Below, one piece after another: positions 1 to 6,264 of a DNA stretch of 10,692 nucleotides. Numbering within the stretch: the first letter of the stretch is position 1; each line of letters opens with the position of its first letter. This stretch comes from CAYQAJ01 sp964415245. GTDB taxonomy: Bacteria; Planctomycetota; Planctomycetia; Pirellulales; Pirellulaceae. The notes below the pieces were generated by a model that searched no databases, had not been told where the DNA came from, and worked only from the letters and a program-made list of their open reading frames with translations. The stretch is taken from contig CAYQAJ010000178.1 in assembly GCA_964415245.1 (NCBI GenBank), positions 1 through 10,692 of the forward strand, read 5' to 3'. The position numbers and the translations under genes were made by a program.

Positions 1-381
1 GAAGTGTTCCGCAAAAACTGCGCCGCCTGCCATCAGGTGGCAGGAATCGGCCACGCCATTGCCCCCAACCTGGCCGCCATGCGTGCTCGCGGCGCCGAAG
101 CAATTCTCACCGCCGTGCTCGACCCCAATCGCGAAGTGAACCCCCAATACCTGAACTATGCACTCGTCACGCAGGATGGCCGCGTGCTCAGCGGCATGAT
201 CGAAAGCGAATCGGCCACCACCATCGTGCTGCGTCGGGCCGATGGGGCCGGCGACACCGTGCTCCGCATCGACATCGACCAACTCAAAAGCACCGGCCAA
301 TCCCTCATGCCCGAGGGCCTCGAAAAAGAAATCGACCCACAGGCCATGGCCGACCTGCTATCGTATCTGCTCGCGCCGTGA
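1..381 (+). CDS. C-terminal haem-binding domain of a c-type cytochrome protein (5' truncated)
   Basis: The frame is open from the first base, so the gene starts outside the window; 126 residues and the stop are visible. A CxxCH haem attachment motif (CAACH, visible residues 7-11) is followed by a GxGxxxxPNL-like stretch, an AILTAVLDPNREV-like segment, a short beta-rich part (QDGRVLSGMIESES) and SLMPEGLE, whose Met is the likely distal haem ligand, and it ends in a DLLSYL helix. This order fits the haem-binding domain known as the Pirellula/Verrucomicrobium type, usually found at the C-terminus of large exported planctomycete proteins with a sugar-dehydrogenase-like propeller or DUF modules. 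Its role is probably periplasmic electron transfer, but the catalytic part is not visible, so the substrate cannot be named. It converges with the LOG-family gene, with only 14 bases between the two stops. Confidence 0.85.
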   Translation, partial: EVFRKNCAACHQVAGIGHAIAPNLAAMRARGAEAILTAVLDPNREVNPQYLNYALVTQDGRVLSGMIESESATTIVLRRADGAGDTVLRIDIDQLKSTGQSLMPEGLEKEIDPQAMADLLSYLLAP

Positions 382-395
382 TGGCGACCATACGA

Positions 396-1475
396 CTACT
401 TCGCCAGCGACGGCGTTGGGGCGATGATGCTGCCGCGGTTGATGCTGTCGATGAGTTGCCGCAGGCGGCCCAGGTTGCGGCGGTTGAAGTGGAAGACGAG
501 GCGGGGCAGGGCAGCGATTTCGAGTTCGTCGGCCTCTTCGGGCAATGCGTCGCGGAGGCGGAAGCTGCCGCTGTTGACGATGTCGGCGAAGTGCAGGTTG
601 ATGTCGGAAAGCAGCACCGGCGTTAGCGCTTCCTTCAGCCGCAGCACCAGCTTGCTTTTCACGTACCGCATGCTGTGGTACACGCGAAAGAAGCCGAGCA
701 CCTCGTCGACCGCCTCTTCGCAGCGGTCGGTGATGCGGTAGAGGGAAAAGTCTTCTTCCGCAATCATGCCGCGGTTCAGGAGGTTCTCGACGAGAAACTC
801 GTGCAGCGCTCGCCAGTACGTGCCGCCCGGTTCGTCCAACAGCACCAGCGGCACCATGTCGCGCTTGCCGGTTTGCAACAGCGTGAGCACTTCCATGGCC
901 TCGTCCAACGTGCCGAAGCCGCCCGGCAGGCAGACCACCGCGTCGCACTCTTTCACGAACATGAGCTTGCGCGTGAAAAAGTATTTCATGTGGACCAGCT
1001 TGGGGTCGCCGGCGATCACGGGGTTGGCCGCCTGCTCGAAGGGGAGCATGATGTTGAGCCCCATCGAGTGCTCGCGTCCGGCGCCGCGGTGCCCCGCTTC
1101 CATGATGCCGCTGGCCGCGCCGGTCACCACGAGCCAGTCGCTCCTGGCCATGGCGCGTCCGAAGGCCACCGCCTGCTGATAAGCGGGCTCGTCGGGCGTG
1201 GTGCGGGCCGAGCCGAATACGGTGACCTTGCGATGCTGCCGATAGGACGAAAAGACCTTGAAGGCATAGCGGAGCTCACGCAACGTGCGGCTGAGAATTT
1301 TCAGGTCACCGCGGGAAGGGCCGTCGCTGGCCAACTTGTCGGCTGAGTCCTTGATCCGGCCGATTAAATCGTCGACCTGGGCGCTTCGCCCGCTGGCGAC
1401 CGAGTCGGTGCTGGCGGTCGTTTCGGCGCCCGGTGTGCCCGTGGTACCGTGGGAAGGGGAAAGACGATCGTTCAC
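396..1475 (-). CDS. LOG-family protein (lysine-decarboxylase-like Rossmann fold) with C-terminal extension
   Basis: 359 residues. The central LOG domain spans about residues 80-260: VTVFGSAR begins the first strand, GAASGIMEAGHRGA (119-132) is the nucleotide-binding loop, FFTRK (166-170) supplies the conserved Arg, and PGGFGTLDE (184-192) is the PGGxGTxxE signature with the catalytic Glu. Family members remove the base from nucleoside 5'-monophosphates (cytokinin-activating phosphoribohydrolase in plants and some bacteria); older annotations as lysine decarboxylase are misleading. Both catalytic residues are present, so an active nucleotide hydrolase is plausible, but the base used is unknown. 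About 100 residues follow the core domain (YHSMRYVKSKLVLRL onward), and the first 35 residues are Ser/Thr/Gly-rich and probably disordered. The start is GTG, chosen because AGGAG lies 6 bases upstream. Cytosolic; probably monocistronic. Confidence 0.85.
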   Translation of the reverse strand: MNDRLSPSHGTTGTPGAETTASTDSVASGRSAQVDDLIGRIKDSADKLASDGPSRGDLKILSRTLRELRYAFKVFSSYRQHRKVTVFGSARTTPDEPAYQQAVAFGRAMARSDWLVVTGAASGIMEAGHRGAGREHSMGLNIMLPFEQAANPVIAGDPKLVHMKYFFTRKLMFVKECDAVVCLPGGFGTLDEAMEVLTLLQTGKRDMVPLVLLDEPGGTYWRALHEFLVENLLNRGMIAEEDFSLYRITDRCEEAVDEVLGFFRVYHSMRYVKSKLVLRLKEALTPVLLSDINLHFADIVNSGSFRLRDALPEEADELEIAALPRLVFHFNRRNLGRLRQLIDSINRGSIIAPTPSLAK

Positions 1476-1481
1476 TCAAAA

Positions 1482-1486
1482 CTCCT
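1482..1486 (-). promoter_or_regulatory. Shine-Dalgarno sequence of the LOG-family gene
   Basis: AGGAG on the minus strand, 6 bases before the GTG at 1475-1473. This decides the GTG start over later in-frame ATGs, the first of which lies inside the Rossmann domain. Confidence 0.7.
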
Positions 1487-1599
1487 GCTGGGTGTGCCGG
1501 CGCGAATCAGGCCATGCTCGCCGCTTCCGCGGCACTGGCCGAAGGGAGAAGGGGCAGGCAGCCCGCGGCGTCGAACGACGCACAGCGGCGGCACTTGCT

Positions 1600-1605
1600 A
1601 TTATA
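1600..1605 (-). promoter_or_regulatory. Possible -10 element for the LOG-family gene
   Basis: A perfect TATAAT on the minus strand in an otherwise very GC-rich region. Transcription would begin near 1593 and give a leader of about 118 bases. There is no good -35: the hexamer at 17 bases spacing is ATGTTC, and a TTGCAA lies too far away at 22 bases. Activator dependence or chance are both possible. Confidence 0.3.
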
Positions 1606-1807
1606 CGTCGCCTGACCCGGCCGAACATTGCAATCGGCAGCCGCGAAGCATAAAGCAGGCATACGCCAGGGCTTTGCGAGGGCATGCAGCGGACGTAGAG
1701 GCCGCCACGCACAGCACGAGCGCGTTCCGGAAGCGACACCGACAACATCGGCAGCGCAACGGAGTACCGCGCCCGATACAATACGAGCCGCTCGGGCGCA
1801 GCGCGAG

Positions 1808-1836
1808 AAAAACGAGCGTCGGGGGGCAACTCGCTC
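1808..1836 (-). terminator. Possible weak intrinsic terminator after the 80-residue gene
   Basis: On the minus strand GAGCG and CGCTC form a 5-bp stem around a 13-base loop, then G and five T. The stem overlaps the TGA stop of the small gene. The placement is right, but the stem is short and the loop large, so read-through into the LOG-family gene is possible. Confidence 0.35.
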
Positions 1837-2077
1837 AGGCCGAGGGACGCCGGAAGTGCCGGTAGGCCAACAGCACTTCGTACAGGTCCTGGGAAATGGC
1901 GATTTCTTCCTCTTCGAAGTCGCTGAGCCACGCCTTGCGCGACAGCACCGCGTCGGCGAGAAGGGGAAGAACCTCGCCCAGGGGCACGCGAACGCCGGCC
2001 GGCTCGGCGACCGACAATTCCGTGGTTTCGCACTCTGCGTGGGGGCCGAAGTATACGCGAAGTTTGGGACTTGCCAT
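1835..2077 (-). CDS. Conserved small protein of unknown function, 80 residues
   Basis: The product begins MASPKLRVYFGP and ends YRHFRRPSA. The open frame extends upstream, but the ATG at 2077 is preceded by an excellent Shine-Dalgarno stretch (AGGAAGGA), so the longer version is rejected. The chain has a short beta-like start, an acidic middle (WLSDFEEEEIAIS) and two helices (LGEVLPLLADAVLS and LYEVLLAYRHF). There is no signal peptide, membrane segment or metal-binding cluster, so a small cytosolic protein is likely. I do not recognise a named family, although the PLGEVLPLLADA and DLYEVLLAY segments look like conserved blocks of a planctomycete hypothetical protein. It lies upstream of the LOG-family gene on the same strand, 359 bases away, and head-to-head with tex. 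No function is proposed. Confidence 0.7.
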   Translation of the reverse strand: MASPKLRVYFGPHAECETTELSVAEPAGVRVPLGEVLPLLADAVLSRKAWLSDFEEEEIAISQDLYEVLLAYRHFRRPSA

Positions 2078-2081
2078 CGAA

Positions 2082-2090
2082 TCCTTCCTC
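2082..2090 (-). promoter_or_regulatory. Shine-Dalgarno sequence of the 80-residue gene
   Basis: GAGGAAGGA on the minus strand ends 4 bases before the ATG at 2077 (GAGG is 9 bases away). It sets the start at MASPKL and rules out the upstream in-frame ATG at 2173. Confidence 0.7.
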
Positions 2091-2396
2091 AAGCTGACGG
2101 CCGTTCCGAACGCATCAGGCGCCAAGGGAAACCGGCCAAACCTACCCCCGCTTACTGAAAGCCAGCGGTGCAAGCACTGCGCTGCCCTGCGCGTACGCTT
2201 GCCTGTTATCTCGCGCTACGTATCGGCATCGCGGGTCGACCAACTTTCATCTGCCCGCCGGAAAACTCCGATTTTCCTGCGCAGACGCGCTCACACGACA
2301 AGTCGCGCAAACCCGGCCGACCGCGGTAGGAAAGACGGCACAGGCAATCCGGGCAGAAAGTCGCGAATGTCGCGGGGCAGGGCACCTGGGCAATCC

Positions 2397-2425
2397 TTGA
2401 CAACAGCGCAGCGACGCGCTAGATT
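2397..2425 (+). promoter_or_regulatory. Sigma-70-type promoter for tex
   Basis: A perfect -35 TTGACA (2397-2402), a 17-base spacer and TAGATT as -10 (2420-2425, 4 of 6 consensus bases). Transcription would start near 2432 and leave a leader of about 80 bases before the ATG at 2513. Spacing, strand and position all fit, making this the best promoter in the window. Confidence 0.65.
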
Positions 2426-2512
2426 GCGGTCCTGTGAAGGCAAGGCAGGCCAGCACGTTGCGCCGCTTCGCCGCGGCCCCTTGTTCGCTGAGGATTGGAT
2501 TGAGACCACGTT

Positions 2513-3149
2513 ATGGTCCCTGATCGAGAGCAGGTGGCCCGACGGCTCGGTCTGCCGTTCGACAAGGTCCAGCGCACGATCGAGCTGCTCGACGAGGGCA
2601 ACTCGGTCCCCTTCATTACGCGCTATCGCAAGGACCAGACGGGCGGGCTGGACGAAGAGCAGATTCGCCGCATCCAGGTCACCACGACTCGCCTGCGGAT
2701 GCTGGCCGAGCGCAAGGCGACCATCCTCAAGTCGATCCAGTCGCAAGGCAAGCTGACCGACGAGCTGGCTCGGCTCATCGACGAGGCCGACTCGCCGCGC
2801 CGGCTCGAAGATCTGTATCTCCCCTACAAGCCCAAGAAGCAGACGCTGGCCACGATCGCGCGGCAGCGTGGGCTGGAGCCGCTGGCGCGGGAGATTCTCG
2901 AGGCGGACAAGGCCGCGCTCGATCTGGCGGCGCGGGCGGCGGACTTCGTCTCGCCCGACAAGCAGTTGCACACCTTGGCCGACGTGCTGGAAGGTGTCGG
3001 ACACTTGTTGGCCGAGCGGTTCAGCGAGAACGCCGAGCTGCGGGGACGGCTGCGCGATCTCGTGTGGCGCAAGGGGATGCTCGTGTGCGCCGGGGTCGAG
3101 GCGGCGCCGCGGAGCGCGAAACCGCAAGCGGAGGAAGCGGGTGATGCGG
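2513..3149 (+). CDS. tex: Tex, S1-domain transcription accessory protein, N-terminal part (runs into gap 1)
   Basis: The first 212 residues of Tex, a conserved cytosolic RNA-binding factor linked to transcription and RNA metabolism. The Tex N-terminal helical domain is clear: REQVARRLGLPFDKVQRTIELLDEGN, then the family hallmark VPFITRYRKDQTGGL (32-46) and LEDLYLPYKPKKQT (98-111). After WRKGMLVCAGVE (185-196) the family consensus is left for an Ala/Pro/Lys/Glu-rich stretch that enters the gap. The ATG at 2513 is the first start after an in-frame TGA at 2501-2503; no good Shine-Dalgarno is near it. The gene continues at 3250 in a different numerical frame. That needs a true gap of 2 plus a multiple of 3 bases, so the 100 N are a placeholder and the frame change is no evidence for a mutation. 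Confidence 0.92.
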
Positions 3150-3339
3150 NNNNNNNNNNNNNNNNNNNNNNNNNNNNNNNNNNNNNNNNNNNNNNNNNNN
3201 NNNNNNNNNNNNNNNNNNNNNNNNNNNNNNNNNNNNNNNNNNNNNNNNNACCCCCGAATCGTCGAGCGAGCCCGCTGGGGAAGCCCCGGTCGAAACTCCC
3301 TCGCAAGCGGCGCCCGAACTGCCGGCGAAACCGCAAGCG
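3116..3339 (+). repeat. 15-base direct repeat on both sides of gap 1 (AKPQA coding)
   Basis: GCGAAACCGCAAGCG occurs at 3116-3130 and 3325-3339 and encodes Ala-Lys-Pro-Gln-Ala in the tex frame of each side. More copies may lie in the missing stretch; a repeat-rich linker would explain the assembly break. Confidence 0.6.
3150..3249. other. Scaffold gap 1 (100 N) inside tex
   Basis: Exactly 100 N, the usual symbol for a gap of unknown size. The tex codon open at 3149 needs two more bases and the next frame starts at 3250, so the true length leaves remainder 2 on division by 3, whereas 100 leaves 1. It lies in a low-complexity linker. Confidence 0.95.
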
Positions 3340-5688
3340 AAGGCGTCCAAGCGGGACGCGAAGCGAAAAAAGCTGCTGCACGCCTATCACGACTATCTCG
3401 ACTATCGCGAGTCGCTGACACGCATTCCGCCGCACCGCATCCTGGCAATCAACCGCGGTCAGCGCGCCTCGGCGCTGCGAGTTCGCATCGAAGTCGACAG
3501 CGAGCTGCTGTTCGAGGAGGCTGCGCGGCTGCTCGTGCCGACGGATCATCCGCACGCCGATTTCTTGCGCACGTGTGCCCGCGACATGCTCCACCGTCTC
3601 GTGCTCCCCGCCCTGGAGCGCGAAGTTCGCCGCGAACTGACCGAGTTGGCCGAAGACCACGCCGTCGAGGTGTTCGCCCGCAACTTGCGCAAGCTGTTGT
3701 TGCAACCGCCGCTTTGCGGCCGGCGCGTGCTGGCCATCGACCCCGGCTTCAAGAGCGGGTGCAAACTCGCCGCCCTCGATGAGTTCGGAAACGTATTGGG
3801 TCACGAAGTGATTCACATCGTGGGCAACCCGCAGCGTCAGCGCCACGCCCGAGAGCGCATTGCCGATCTGGTGCGCAAGCATGAGCTGAGAGTGATTGCC
3901 ATCGGCAACGGTACCGGATGTCGGCAGGCCGAGCACTTGTGTGCCGATACCATCGCTTCGGAGCTGGCGGATTGCGACGTTGCTTATGTGATCGTCAATG
4001 AAGCGGGGGCCAGTGTCTACTCGACGAGTCCGCTGGGTCGCGAAGAGCTGCCGCAGTGCGACGCGGCGCTGCGCAGCGCCGTTTCGATCGGCCGCCGCTT
4101 GCTCGATCCGCTGTCGGAGCTGGTGAAGATCAACGCGGCCAACATCGGCGTCGGCCTTTATCAGCACGACCTGAAGGCACGGCACTTGCGCGAGTCGCTC
4201 GACGCGGTGGTCGAGTCGTGCGTCAACTATGTCGGCGTCGAGGTGAACACGGCCAGCCCGGCATTGCTCGGCTACGTGTCGGGGCTGAATCAGCTCACGG
4301 CTCGGCGGCTGTATGAATACCGACAGGAGAACGGCCCCTTCAAGAATCGGGAGCAGCTCAAGGAGGTGCCGGGAATCGGCGAAGCGTCGTTCGTGCAGGC
4401 GGCGGGCTTTCTGAAGATCAGCGACGGCGATAATCCACTGGACGCGACCTGGATTCACCCCGAGAGCTACGATGCTGCCGGGCGTCTTCTGGACAGCCTG
4501 GAAATCACGGTGTCGGACCTGATTCCGGTCCCTGTGGCTGTCAGCGCCACTGCGCCGATTGTCGCGCCTGCGTCGGACGCAACGCCACTTGGTGGAGCCC
4601 CCACGGAATTGTCACCAATAGTGGAGATGGTGGATGGTTCGTCCGATGCTTCGGCGGCTGCGGCTTCCCCCGATGTTGCCGATTCGCAGCCCCATCTCGC
4701 ACCGGACGCTAAGCCCGATTCCCAGACGGATTCGTCACCGGCCGCATCGACGGGTGAAAGTGTCGAGGCGCTCCCCGGCCCGATTTCGGCGATTGCGCCC
4801 GATCCGGTCGCAAAGCCCGAGCCGGCCAGTCAGCCCGACGCACCGGCGAGTCCCCCGGCTGCTTCAACAATGCCCACTACGGCAGATACTGCCGATGGCC
4901 ATCGCGCCGTGCGGCAGCCTTCTCCGGCAATTGCCCAGCGACTGGCTGGAGTCGACGTAGCCGAACAGGTGCGCAAGCTGGACATCGGTACGCTTTTGCT
5001 GAAAGACCTTCTCCACGCGCTAAGTCGCCCGGGCCGCGATCCCCGCGACGATCTTCCCGCCCCCGTGTTGCGGCGCTCCGTGCTGAAGCTCGAAGATCTC
5101 AAGCCGGGCATGGACCTTACCGGCACGGTGCGCAACGTGGTCGACTTTGGCGCGTTCGTCGACATCGGGCTGAGCGACTGCGGCCTGGTACACATCAGCC
5201 GCATGGCGAATCGCTACGTGCGCGATTTGCACGAATTGGTGAGCGTGGGCGACGTGATACGGGTGTGGGTCGTCGAGGTGGACAAACAGAGGCGGCGGGT
5301 GTCGCTATCGGCCATCGATCCCAGCACTCCGCAAGAGCCGCCGAGCCGGCCCGCGAGAGAATCGCGAGGAGGCCGGGCGTCGCGCACCGCCGCGGGCGCT
5401 GTTGCTACCTCCGCCGGTACTCCCGCAGCCGCGACCGACGGCCACCGGGCGCGGCGAGAAAGGCGGCCCACCGGCCAAAAAGGCCCGCACTTCCGCGGCG
5501 GCGCGGGCAAGCGCGGTCAGCCGTCGAAGGGGACCCGCTCTCATTCCCGCTCCGCCAAACCACGCCCCGTCACGCCGATCACCAAAGAGATGGAAGAAGG
5601 AACGGCCCCCTTGCGCTCCTTCTCCGATTTGATGCAGTTCTGGGAGAAGAAGCATACTTCGGAAGACGAGAAGGACAGCGGCTCCTGA
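3250..5688 (+). CDS. tex: Tex, C-terminal part: YqgF-like, helix-hairpin-helix and S1 domains
   Basis: Continuation of the gene starting at 2513. After the linker, AYHDYLDYRESLTRIPPHRI rejoins the Tex consensus. The YqgF/RNase H-like domain begins at 3727 (VLAIDPGFKSGCK) and contains VIAIGNGTGCRQAE and VNEAGASVYSTSPLGREELP. Next come LVKINAANIGVGLYQHD and the helix-hairpin-helix part (about 4288-4443: LTARRLYEYRQENGPF, LKEVPGIGEASF). A low-complexity insertion of about 140 residues (4519-4938, rich in Pro, Ala, Ser and Asp) then splits the second half from VAEQVRKLDIGTLLLKDLL and RPGRDPRDDLPAPVL. The S1 RNA-binding domain lies at about 5104-5319 (GTVRNVVDFGAFVDIG, GLVHISRMANRYV). A basic Arg/Gly/Ala tail follows, with a final ITKEMEEGTAPLRSFSDL segment. 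Canonical Tex is about 770-780 residues; this one exceeds 1000 because of the two insertions and the tail. Confidence 0.93.
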   Translation, partial: TPESSSEPAGEAPVETPSQAAPELPAKPQAKASKRDAKRKKLLHAYHDYLDYRESLTRIPPHRILAINRGQRASALRVRIEVDSELLFEEAARLLVPTDHPHADFLRTCARDMLHRLVLPALEREVRRELTELAEDHAVEVFARNLRKLLLQPPLCGRRVLAIDPGFKSGCKLAALDEFGNVLGHEVIHIVGNPQRQRHARERIADLVRKHELRVIAIGNGTGCRQAEHLCADTIASELADCDVAYVIVNEAGASVYSTSPLGREELPQCDAALRSAVSIGRRLLDPLSELVKINAANIGVGLYQHDLKARHLRESLDAVVESCVNYVGVEVNTASPALLGYVSGLNQLTARRLYEYRQENGPFKNREQLKEVPGIGEASFVQAAGFLKISDGDNPLDATWIHPESYDAAGRLLDSLEITVSDLIPVPVAVSATAPIVAPASDATPLGGAPTELSPIVEMVDGSSDASAAAASPDVADSQPHLAPDAKPDSQTDSSPAASTGESVEALPGPISAIAPDPVAKPEPASQPDAPASPPAASTMPTTADTADGHRAVRQPSPAIAQRLAGVDVAEQVRKLDIGTLLLKDLLHALSRPGRDPRDDLPAPVLRRSVLKLEDLKPGMDLTGTVRNVVDFGAFVDIGLSDCGLVHISRMANRYVRDLHELVSVGDVIRVWVVEVDKQRRRVSLSAIDPSTPQEPPSRPARESRGGRASRTAAGAVATSAGTPAAATDGHRARRERRPTGQKGPHFRGGAGKRGQPSKGTRSHSRSAKPRPVTPITKEMEEGTAPLRSFSDLMQFWEKKHTSEDEKDSGS

Positions 5689-6191
5689 TGCAGCGACCGC
5701 ACGCCATGGACTTTGAACAACGACTGCAGAAAGCGATCCAGCGCGGTCAGCGGCGGCGCGACGAGCAACTGCGCGAAGCGGAGGCGAAGGCCGGCGACGA
5801 CGGAGAGGTGAGGCGGCTGCACTCCCAGTACCGCCTCGCTCTTTCCGAGCACATCGAAGAGTGCATGACCCGCATGCCCAACCACTTCCCGGGCTTTCAG
5901 TTCGAGACAGTGTTCGGCGAGCGCGGCTGGGGTGCCGCGTGCAGCCGCGACGACCTGCAGGTTGGGCCCCGTGGACGCCGCGCTACTCAGTACAGCCGCC
6001 TGGAAATCACGGTGCGACCGCTGAGCGAGGCACACATTCTCGAAATCGGCGCCAAGGGCACGATCCGCAACAAGGAATCGTTCCTGCGGTCGCACTACGA
6101 CCGGCTGGAGGACGTCGACCTGGATCACTTCTTGGCGCTCATCGACCGCTGGGTGCTCGATTATGCCGAGCTGTACGCGGCGAATGTATGA
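5688..6191 (+). CDS. Conserved protein of unknown function, probably co-transcribed with tex
   Basis: 167 residues from the ATG at 5688, which shares its A with the tex stop (TGATG), or 161 from the ATG at 5706 (MDFEQRLQKAIQRG). The shorter form begins like a natural N-terminus. The longer one has AAGGA about 12 bases upstream and would allow translational coupling, so the start is uncertain. The first 45 residues are a charged, probably helical segment rich in Arg, Gln and Glu. The rest is a compact alpha/beta-like domain with the striking blocks MPNHFPGFQFETVFGERGWG, SRLEITVRPLSEAHILEIGA and AKGTIRNKESFLRSHYDRL, ending in a Trp/Tyr-rich helix (LIDRWVLDYAELYAA). There is no signal peptide, membrane segment or known catalytic motif. 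I recognise it only as a planctomycete-type hypothetical protein. Overlap with tex suggests, but does not prove, an RNA-related role. Confidence 0.8.
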   Translation: MQRPHAMDFEQRLQKAIQRGQRRRDEQLREAEAKAGDDGEVRRLHSQYRLALSEHIEECMTRMPNHFPGFQFETVFGERGWGAACSRDDLQVGPRGRRATQYSRLEITVRPLSEAHILEIGAKGTIRNKESFLRSHYDRLEDVDLDHFLALIDRWVLDYAELYAANV

Positions 6192-6264
6192 AGTGGGCTG
6201 CCACGCGCGAGAATGCGGGACCGCGACTCTTCCGTAACAGGTTGTCAGCGCGCCGCCGAGGAGG

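Larger units (their letters stand above)
1476..1834. other. Intergenic stretch between two minus-strand genes
   Basis: 359 bases upstream of the LOG-family gene. It holds the LOG Shine-Dalgarno sequence, a TATAAT hexamer on the minus strand and a possible terminator of the upstream small gene. Open frames here are Arg-rich GC-driven readings without recognisable protein features. No tRNA or mobile element seen. Confidence 0.5.
2078..2512. other. Divergent intergenic region between the small gene and tex
   Basis: 435 bases. Apart from the small gene's Shine-Dalgarno and the tex promoter it holds an imperfect inverted repeat at 2256-2281, whose core GGAAAA and TTTTCC arms surround CTCCGA. I found no convincing minus-strand promoter for the small gene and no RNA gene. 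Confidence 0.5.

Noticed and set aside
675..1346. 223-residue plus-strand open frame
   Set aside because: Antisense to the LOG-family gene, whose catalytic motifs are intact; His/Arg-rich shadow.
2256..2281. Inverted repeat as terminator or operator
   Set aside because: Stem core of only 6 bp, no T-run, and no gene ends there; chance is likely.
1896..2756. 286-residue plus-strand open frame across the small gene, the tex promoter and the tex start
   Set aside because: Arg/Ser-rich GC-driven frame that overlaps two better-supported genes and the promoter.
3149..3250. True frameshift or pseudogene in tex
   Set aside because: The frame change coincides exactly with a gap of unknown length, and both halves keep all expected motifs.
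2824..4458. 544-residue open frame on the minus strand
   Set aside because: It lies antisense to tex and runs through the gap N; the translation has no recognisable domain, whereas the plus strand encodes a clear Tex.
5265..5687. Upstream extension of the gene after tex (308-residue version)
   Set aside because: It would overlap tex by over 400 bases; the Arg-rich extension is the tex S1 and tail sequence in another frame. Starts at 5688 or 5706 are sufficient.
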